From: Datura wrightii
Lineage: Eukaryota; Streptophyta; Magnoliopsida; Solanales; Solanaceae
DNA length: 64,000 nt
Assembly: GCA_035772735.1 (NCBI GenBank)
Contig: JASDFA010000008.1
Span: 6,678,501-6,742,500 of the forward strand
Direction: 5' to 3'
The notes under the pieces were generated by a model. The model ran no database searches. It was not told the DNA's origin and saw only the letters and a list, made by a program, of their open reading frames with translations. Position numbers and translations under genes: made by a program. Of this stretch, positions 57,913 through 64,000 are shown in pieces; within the stretch, counting starts at the first letter, position 1; each line of letters starts with the position of its first letter.

Positions 57913-59025
57913 ATGTTTAAGACAATGATAGCTAACCAAGCTCAATTGCAGGCTGACTACGTGAAATTGGCAGCCGAGGTAAAGAACAATCAGTTAGCTA
58001 CAAAGGCGCTGGAGTACCAGTTTGGGCAATTTGCTGGAGCCCAAAACACCAGACCTAGAGGAGGACTTCTGAGTGACACGGATCCCAACCCCAAGCAAGT
58101 GAATGCAGTGACCACAAGGAGTGGTTTGCAACTTAAAGAGGTGGAACCAAAAAGACCACCTCAACAATCGGGAGCAGCAGAAATTGAGAGGGAGCAAAGT
58201 GATGAGAGGGGGAAGAAAAAGGAGGCTGAACCAGAAAGACCACCACCCACGTTCCCTCAACGATTAAAGAAACACAAGGAGGAGGCGTGTTTCAAAAAGT
58301 TCATGGAGGTGCTTAAACAGGTACACATTAACTTACCTCTTGTTGATGTTTTGCAGGGAGTGCCGAAGTACGCAAAGTATATTAAGGACATCATGGCGAA
58401 CACTCTTACGGAGGAGTGCACTTCCCGGATACAAAACAGGTTGCCCATAAAGCTCAAGGACCCTGGGAGCTTTACAATACAAATTACAATTGGGCAGAGC
58501 ATCCGAGCTCGCGGATTATGTGATTTGGGAGCGAGCATTAACTTGATGCCGTCATCGGTATTCAAGAAGTTGGGTCTAGGGAGTCCTATACCAACAATAG
58601 TGATCTTGCAACTAGCGGATCATTCCTTAGCCAGACCTGATGGCATTGTGGAAGACGTGCTGGTGCAAGTGGGCTCCCTTATCTTCCCAGTAGATTTTGT
58701 CGTGCTGGATTTTGAGCCAAACGCGGAAGTCCCATTTATTTTGGGACGTCCTTTCTTGGATACCAGGAAAGCACTTATTGATGTAGCTGCAGGGCAGCTA
58801 ACCATGCGAGCACACGAAAGGGTGGAGGTGTTTGATGTATACAAGGCCACCAAGCTCCCGACTGTGTATGAGGAACTCTCAGTGATCAATGTGATTAATC
58901 GAGCTTATGTTTTCCAGAGAATTGACTCACGAGAGTTATTGAGGAAACCACCGGAGCGATGTAAGCATTACTGGGGAGAGGATGCTGGTCAAGAGAAAAC
59001 GTCTGTCACCCTAGGAGATGACTGA
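57913..59025 (+). CDS. Protease-containing C-terminal part of D Gag-Pro, ending in an integrase-like tail
   Basis: 370 codons in the same frame as gag. Residues 1-60 are a coiled Gag tail, then VNAVTTRSGLQL near 59-71 and a Glu/Lys/Pro-rich linker. The aspartic protease spans about 180-310: GLCDLGASINLMPSSVF has the Athila-type DLGAS active site, and FVVLDFEPNAEVPFILGRPF is the second conserved strand. After EELSVINVI the expected RT, RNase H and integrase core are absent. The last residues, RCKHYWGEDAGQEKTSV, resemble the extreme C-terminus of Athila-group integrases, so an in-frame pol deletion is inferred. The first Met at 57913 is only the first after an amber codon, not a known start. 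Confidence 0.75.
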   Translation: MFKTMIANQAQLQADYVKLAAEVKNNQLATKALEYQFGQFAGAQNTRPRGGLLSDTDPNPKQVNAVTTRSGLQLKEVEPKRPPQQSGAAEIEREQSDERGKKKEAEPERPPPTFPQRLKKHKEEACFKKFMEVLKQVHINLPLVDVLQGVPKYAKYIKDIMANTLTEECTSRIQNRLPIKLKDPGSFTIQITIGQSIRARGLCDLGASINLMPSSVFKKLGLGSPIPTIVILQLADHSLARPDGIVEDVLVQVGSLIFPVDFVVLDFEPNAEVPFILGRPFLDTRKALIDVAAGQLTMRAHERVEVFDVYKATKLPTVYEELSVINVINRAYVFQRIDSRELLRKPPERCKHYWGEDAGQEKTSVTLGDD

Positions 59026-59672
59026 GCTTAATGACGTCGAGCCGCGACGGTAAACCAGGCGCTGCACAGGAGGCAACCCGTGAATTTTTTGTAAAATGTG
59101 AATAGATTTCGTAGTAAAAAAGGAAAGAAGAAAAAAAATGAAAAAAAAAAAGAGAAAAATAAAAATATAAAAACAAAATTTGTATTTTAATTGAAACCTA
59201 TAATTCTAACCAATTTCTTGTTGTGAGATGAATTTCAGGTTGAATGGAGGATAAATGTGCAAAGGATTGCAAAGGAAAAATCGAGGTAAGAAAATTAATA
59301 AAAAGTGGCAAAACAATGAGCCCACGCGATGGCTCCGTGTCATGGAGGAGGGCCTCCGTGTTACCCTCCGTGACACGTTGAAGGTAATTCTGAAATTTTT
59401 TCAAATTCCAGAACACCTGCGCGATGGCTCCGTGTCATGGAGGGCATGCTCCGCGTTACCCTCCGTGACACGTTGCAGTGTATTTCGCGACGGGTCACAC
59501 CGGGTCGTTGAGTGACCCGCGCGAAAAACATTCTTTTTAACCCCTTTTTTCCCTCATTTTTCCCATTTTTTCATCTCCTCCGTGACAAACACCCTAAAAT
59601 CCCCCCTTCCCCAACGTGACATGGACTAGGAGCTCAATTTATCAACTTTTCTTTGATATCATCGAATTTAAG
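59026..59672 (+). other. Post-protease leader of D with GC-rich repeats
   Basis: A cgctgcacaggaggcaaccc segment at 59063-59082 is a landmark that follows integrase in Athila-group elements. An A/G-rich tract (59118-59170) and two 55-bp GC-rich units, listed separately, follow. 59520-59620 is pyrimidine-rich. No coding frame; it would form the first exon of the proposed spliced RNA. Confidence 0.6.
59326..59475 (+). repeat. Two 55-bp GC-rich units with inverted repeats
   Basis: Units at 59326-59380 and 59421-59475, spaced 95 bp, both run from gcgatggctccgtgtcatgg to ccctccgtgacacgttg. Within each, CGTGTCATGGAGG and CCTCCGTGACACG are complementary except for one base. The motif is the same as the inverted repeat upstream of the LTR TATA box. 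Confidence 0.8.
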
Positions 59673-60340
59673 GTATGTTTGTTAACTTCATCTCATTTCT
59701 TACCTTATTTTTCTAATTTTTAGCATAGTAAGTGAGGAAAACTTGCCCTAAGTGTAAATTGAGCATGAATTCATGTAAATTATTGTTGATTGATGTTCAT
59801 AGTATCGATGTAATGGTATGAACTCGATAAATACATGTTTGATTGAAATTCTTGCGAAATGGTAGTTAGGGTTAGAATTCGAATATGAAGATGTTAAAAT
59901 CGAGTTGAAATGTGTAATTCTTCTTGGTGTGTGCATGTTGGGTGAGGAACATGAGGTTTTGCTTAACGTTAAGACGATTAAGGCGCAACGGATTGTCGGG
60001 TTAATGAAATTGTTGAAATTGCATAGAAATTGGGGGAATTGTATCGGTTTTGTTGATAGAAATGTTTGTTGCGTGCTATGTGATAAAATGTGATCGATGG
60101 TAATGTTGTGGTTAGTTGTACGAAGTCTGAGTAGTACAAGAGAATTTATATTGTCGAATTCTTTGAATGTACGAGGCATATTTGTTGTGTTTTGTTTTTT
60201 TATTTGGAAATAAGTATGATCTTGCTGTAATGTTGTGATTGTGGCTAAAGACTAAGTGTGGGGTAGCCTAGCTTAACCAAACCTTAGTCGAAGCTAATTT
60301 TAATTGGAATAACATTGGGACTGTCTTTTTGGTTTTACAG
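59673..60340 (+). other. Candidate intron before the D 3' ORF
   Basis: The donor AAG/GTATGT at 59670-59678 matches the plant consensus fully. The acceptor is ttttggttttacag/G, ending at 60340. The start codon of the 406-codon ORF is five bases further. The 668-bp interval is T-rich (plant-like) and has no open frame. Athila elements are known to express their 3' ORF from spliced RNA, so a similar strategy is plausible. Confidence 0.55.
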
Positions 60341-60345
60341 GAACG

Positions 60346-61566
60346 ATGGCAAGCAGGCAAGATAAAGGGAAGGACGCATCAACATCAGGCGCTGGAAGGA
60401 AAAGAATTAGACTGGGAACAGCAGTCCCAGCAGCACCAGCAGTTCCACACGGCCAACACCGTCAATATGGAACAAGATGGGTGACAGAGGAGGGGAAGAA
60501 ATGGTACGCAAAGCACAAGGAAAGAAAATACTTCCCCGAAGAACACATTGCTAGGGAACCGTTGGCACAGGAGTTCCCCAGGATTGTCCACAGAATTGAG
60601 GCAGCCAGGCTGAACCTCATCTTTGAAGAGCCCAAAGAGTGCAACCTGCACCTGATTCGGGAATTCTACGCCAACTGGAACCCGACACTCACAAGTCACA
60701 CCATCAAGATATGGGGGCAAAGAGCCACTTTTGAGCCCCATCACCTTAATGCCATCTTGGGGGCGCGGGACACAGACGCTCATGTGCTTCGGCAACTGAA
60801 TATCACTCCACCATACGCGGATATCAGATGCATTTTGTGTGGAACTCAGTCTACAGCATGTTGGAGCAGGCATAAGGAGAGGGGCTACCATCAAACCTTG
60901 CCCTACTCACAGATGAACAGGGAAGCTAGGATATGGCAGAAGATTATTTATTCCTGCCTGATCCCGGGGTTGCACATGACAGATGTCACCCGGGATCGTT
61001 TATGCTTGGTCTACGGATTGATGAAAGGGCTGGAGATCAATGTGGGGGCGGTGATTATCTCCGCCATGAAGAGAGCCCGTTTGCATCAAGGGCACAGGTA
61101 CGAGTTTGGTGGATTACTGACCACGTTCCTGAGGGGCCTGGATATCGAGGAGGAGGCCCTTGACTACATCCCGCAGATTGAGAGGCGGGCCTTAGATGTC
61201 ACCAAAACTAAGACACCCGACACCACTCACGGGCCAGTTCTCACATTAGCTGAGCGACATGCTCGGGATGATCAGTACATGGCTCGCATGTTTGGGATGC
61301 AAATGCTCCAGCTACGCATAGGCGGGAGGCCGGCAACAGAAGAGGAGCTGTGGCAGCTCGAGCTAGACTACCCGTTTGGCGAAAATGCCAGGGCTCTATG
61401 CCCCGTGGGGCCAGCTTTTGTGGAGCCCACTGATGATGATGTCCCCACAGATAAGGAGGCACGTTGTGATGACTCCGACGTGGAGTCAGATGATGACGAC
61501 GGGGGCGATTCAGACATGGGAGATGAGGCAGCGGCACCTGACGAAGAAGTGGAATACTTTGATTGA
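60346..61566 (+). CDS. Intact 406-codon 3' ORF of element D (putative plant transposon protein type)
   Basis: Uninterrupted frame. The N-terminus is basic and low-complexity (MASRQDKGKDASTSGAGRKR). The globular domain, about 85-280, includes LNLIFEEPKECNLHLIREFY, WGQRATFEPHHLNAILGA, MNREARIWQKIIYSCLIP, RLCLVYGLMKGLEINVGAVI and YEFGGLLTTFLRG. This pattern (REFYANW, F-x-P-x-x-L-N, then W-x-x-I, then the L-M-K-G helix) is what I know as the putative plant transposon protein domain of Tat/Athila elements; its activity is unknown. About 370-406 is strongly acidic. There is no signal peptide or membrane span, so it is not envelope-like. The start is chosen because it follows the acceptor site and gives the full domain. 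Confidence 0.8.
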   Translation: MASRQDKGKDASTSGAGRKRIRLGTAVPAAPAVPHGQHRQYGTRWVTEEGKKWYAKHKERKYFPEEHIAREPLAQEFPRIVHRIEAARLNLIFEEPKECNLHLIREFYANWNPTLTSHTIKIWGQRATFEPHHLNAILGARDTDAHVLRQLNITPPYADIRCILCGTQSTACWSRHKERGYHQTLPYSQMNREARIWQKIIYSCLIPGLHMTDVTRDRLCLVYGLMKGLEINVGAVIISAMKRARLHQGHRYEFGGLLTTFLRGLDIEEEALDYIPQIERRALDVTKTKTPDTTHGPVLTLAERHARDDQYMARMFGMQMLQLRIGGRPATEEELWQLELDYPFGENARALCPVGPAFVEPTDDDVPTDKEARCDDSDVESDDDDGGDSDMGDEAAAPDEEVEYFD

Positions 61567-63358
61567 TCAGGGAGTTTCACCACCTACTTTTGTACTATGC
61601 TGAATTTTGTGAACACTGGGGACAGTGTTCGATTTAAGTGTGGGGTGGGAGTAGTTAGGTGTCAGTTGTTGTTGTTATTATTAATGTCTCTGTTCTGTTG
61701 TTGTGCTTGGATAAACTTGTGGCCCTATGATTTTTGTGTGTATGTCTGTATTGTAATTAAGGTGAAGCTGTTGTGTGCTATTGAATGTTGTTAGTTGGTT
61801 TTGTACATATTTTTGTTTTATCGAAATGATCGATATTTTTAAAAAAATTTCATGAATTTTTAAATTTTTGGGTTTCTCGGCATTTGTTTTCAGTTCCTTT
61901 ACCGAGAATAGTCCCATTGAACCGAAATTGTAATTAGTGACTGTTCTCTATGATGGATGGATGACGATCGTCTTAAGGGAAATGTAGTCGTTAGGAGTAG
62001 ATTTCTTTGTTTATTTTGTCCTTTTTAGTTTTTTTCTTTTGTTGGTTTGCATCCCAAAACCTGTAGTTACCTTATGGTTGCGAAATTCTGGTTGCGTGTT
62101 GTACATGATATTTGAGATGCAAAGTTGATTCGTATGAAAGCATGCACCTTTGTAAATATGTTGAGATACCTAGGCCATAGAGTTCGACTCAGTGTGATTG
62201 AGGCTTAATGTTTGAATTCTTGTAATTAGCTGATTGAAGAGTCTGTGAATATGTCTTGAGTTGAGCATGTGAAATGAGTGTATAGTGAGGTTTCGTGTCT
62301 TCCATGCTATTGTGAAGTGTCTAGAACTTGTCTGGTGTGTGTACAAAACGAAATGAAGGAGGTGTATTGTAGGAAAGGATGTAGGCATTTCTTTGCTTTA
62401 ACCGAAAGTTTGTTTTTCTTATCGTACCCACCTTGAATGTACATCCTAGTTAGCCCATTGAGACTTTAGCCTATTATTTTTCTTTTTTCAAAAAGGTGTA
62501 AACCGAGTTTAACCCCTTCTTTTCATTATCAGTGAATTTGATCCAAAACTCTTAAGCGCTCAGGAAACGAAAATAATTTTCCCACAGTGTCAAGGAGTGA
62601 GAATGGTGAAAACAAAAGAAAAAGCAGAGTGATGAAAGGAAAGAAAAGGTCGAAGGTGCACTCGTTATTAATTAAATATAATGAAGATGTATAAATAATC
62701 GGTGTTATTGAGTCAAGTGTGCTTAAAGATATGGGGTCAAAAATAAAGACAGACTTCAAGAATGGGAGGATGAAGGAAGAAACAATGCCCATAAGGTTGA
62801 TGGGATATATTGAAAAAAGCGCTTAAGGATGCTAGTTGTTATTATTGGTTAGCCCAGTATTTACTAGTTTCGTAGCTTACACTACAACCCGTTAAGTCCT
62901 ACGTGATCTTACAACACACGTCCTTATATTAGTGGAGTAATACACTAAAGGCAAGCCTATGGTTCATGACATGATGCATGTGAATTCTTTTGGGAGAGAG
63001 AGTGAAATTGTGTTTATATGCCCCTGCATGTAATGTCTTTGAGTTCATAAAATTAAAAAGGGGGAAAAATTCTCTTGTGTTGCGAGGGCACATGCTTGGC
63101 GAGAGATTAAATTTCGTGTCAGATATCTTGATCAGGTGATTTGCATGAGTTTGCCGATATCGAGAGTTGATTCTTGAGTCTAGGAGGTCTTAATGTGTTG
63201 AAGGTCATTCTATTGATAAGACTATGCATGTTTTCTTGATCATTTGCTGTATTAAATAATCGGTATAACCGTAGCTTGAATTGTCGAGCCGAAGAAGCCA
63301 GGATGGGGTGTCAATTGCATGCGGTGTAAGATTATTGTTCGGGGACGAACAAGGATTT
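61567..63358 (+). other. 3' untranslated region of element D
   Basis: gaacactggggacagtgttc at 61611-61630 is a short inverted repeat directly after the ORF and a landmark of this group. The purine-rich tract gaaaagaaaaag lies at 62565-62650. tgttcggggacgaacaagg at 63335-63353 is another near-palindrome, shared with K, just before the polypurine tract. No ORF is credible in this 1.8 kb. Confidence 0.65.
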
Positions 63359-63372
63359 AAGTGTGGGGTAAG
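63359..63372 (+). other. Polypurine tract of element D
   Basis: AAGTGTGGGGTAAG immediately precedes TGATCTTGGG, the same pattern as in K. Confidence 0.75.
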
Positions 63373-64000
63373 TGATCTTGGGAAAATTTATATGCCCAAG
63401 TGATACTCAAATGTGTCATTTTACCTTGTTTATCTATCGATGTTTATTCATTCTCATGTGATTTGTAATAAAATGTGAATTTATACTAACCAACATGATT
63501 AGCATTGTTTCGCAGGAAAAATATAAAGTTATGGAGCTAAGATGCATGTTGGGAGAGATCGGGATTGGACTCGGAAGCTAGCAAGGAAGAAAAACACTTG
63601 AAGGCATGAATTAAAGGGGCTCCGCGATGGAGCCGTGTCACGCTGCCATCGCGGATGCATTCTGCCTGGATGGTGAAATTACGCCTATTTCCAGTGGAGG
63701 TGCGCGTTGGGGCGGTGGCACGTTGGCCTAGCCCCGTGTTCCACGCCGTGCCACGTTGGGCCTAAATACCTGGACATTCGGATTCCAGTAAGGGTCCGCG
63801 TTGGTGGCGTGTCACGGAGGTAGTGCTCCGCGATGCACTCCATGACACGTTGCTTGTTATTCCGGGAAAAATTCCCACTAGTATAAATAGAACACTTAGG
63901 TTCATTTTTAATTATTCTGATTTGGTGGAGCAAAAACGTGGGTTACAGGCAGTTGAGGGGACGAAAATCTCAGGGTGTTTCTCTATCTTCTTCTTCTTTA
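63373..64000 (+). repeat. 3' LTR of element D, truncated by window end
   Basis: Opens TGATCTTGGGAAAATT. From about 63393 on it matches the 5' LTR from 55135. It includes the GC-rich block, the inverted repeat with one arm changed (CTCCATGACAC), and TATAAATA at 63882-63889. The window ends about 90 bp beyond the expected transcription start. Confidence 0.9.
63882..63889 (+). promoter_or_regulatory. TATA box of 3' LTR of D
   Basis: TATAAATA in the same context as 55621-55628. In a 3' LTR it could drive transcription into the right-hand flank. Confidence 0.6.

Noticed and set aside
60385..60894. 169-codon antisense frame inside the D 3' ORF
   Set aside because: Shadow of the well-supported plus-strand ORF; it has no domain of its own.
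1..64000. tRNA, rRNA or host enzyme genes
   Set aside because: Reading both strands gave no cloverleaf-like or rRNA-like sequence. All recognisable protein motifs belong to LTR elements or the LINE. The tRNA-like matches are primer-binding sites only.

Overview
The window looks like a gene-poor, repeat-dense piece of a plant nuclear genome. The best fit is a Solanaceae species such as pepper or a Solanum relative; this is inferred from the type of Ty3/Gypsy elements and their long LTRs opening with TGTCACGACCCGAG-like sequence, and no host gene confirms it. I found no convincing host protein-coding gene, rRNA, tRNA or CRISPR array. Nearly everything is LTR retrotransposon sequence, mostly decayed, with one L1-type LINE fragment and a ~3 kb AT-rich stretch. 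All boundaries, duplications and identities were read by eye; no alignment was run. Letters A to K below are labels for this window only.

Layout, left to right. 1-3314: two head-to-tail LTR fragments of a Tekay-like chromovirus, minus sense. 3340-7938: 3' half of a Tat/Athila-like element J, plus sense, with a decayed 3' ORF, a long 3' UTR and a 3' LTR. 8208-16665: a minus-strand Tekay-like element F (gag remnant, primer-binding site, LTR). Its LTR carries solo LTR G (9780-14826, target duplication AAAAT), and G carries solo LTR H (10982-13350). 16666-19594: another LTR (I) inside an older LTR. 19595-22655: AT-rich DNA with GGT/GTT-rich blocks and a TG/TA microsatellite. 22656-23205: LTR remnant. 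23230-25970: L1-type LINE with decayed ORF1 and ORF2, cut off at the start of the reverse transcriptase. 26524-29328: two LTRs of one family in inverted orientation, 66 bp apart, followed by minus-sense internal sequence of element K.

31899-64000 is one nested complex. An old minus-strand Tekay-like element A was hit by four later insertions. Element B (34613-44926, duplication CACAA) is a structurally complete but decayed Tekay-like copy in A's integrase. Solo LTR C (46271-48786) lies in A's reverse transcriptase. Solo LTR E (52566-55081) and element D (55135 to beyond the window) lie in A's right LTR.

Element D is the most interesting unit. It is young (its LTRs look about 96% identical), has a TATA box and a tRNA-Asp-type primer site, and encodes Gag and protease, but has no reverse transcriptase, RNase H or integrase core. 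In their place is an intact 406-codon ORF of the putative plant transposon protein type, directly preceded by a good candidate intron. An inverted-repeat motif found upstream of the LTR TATA box recurs twice upstream of that intron, which suggests a second expression unit. Across the Tekay-like LTRs there is also a conserved pair of stem-loops, with one compensatory base-pair change, near the LTR end distal to U3.
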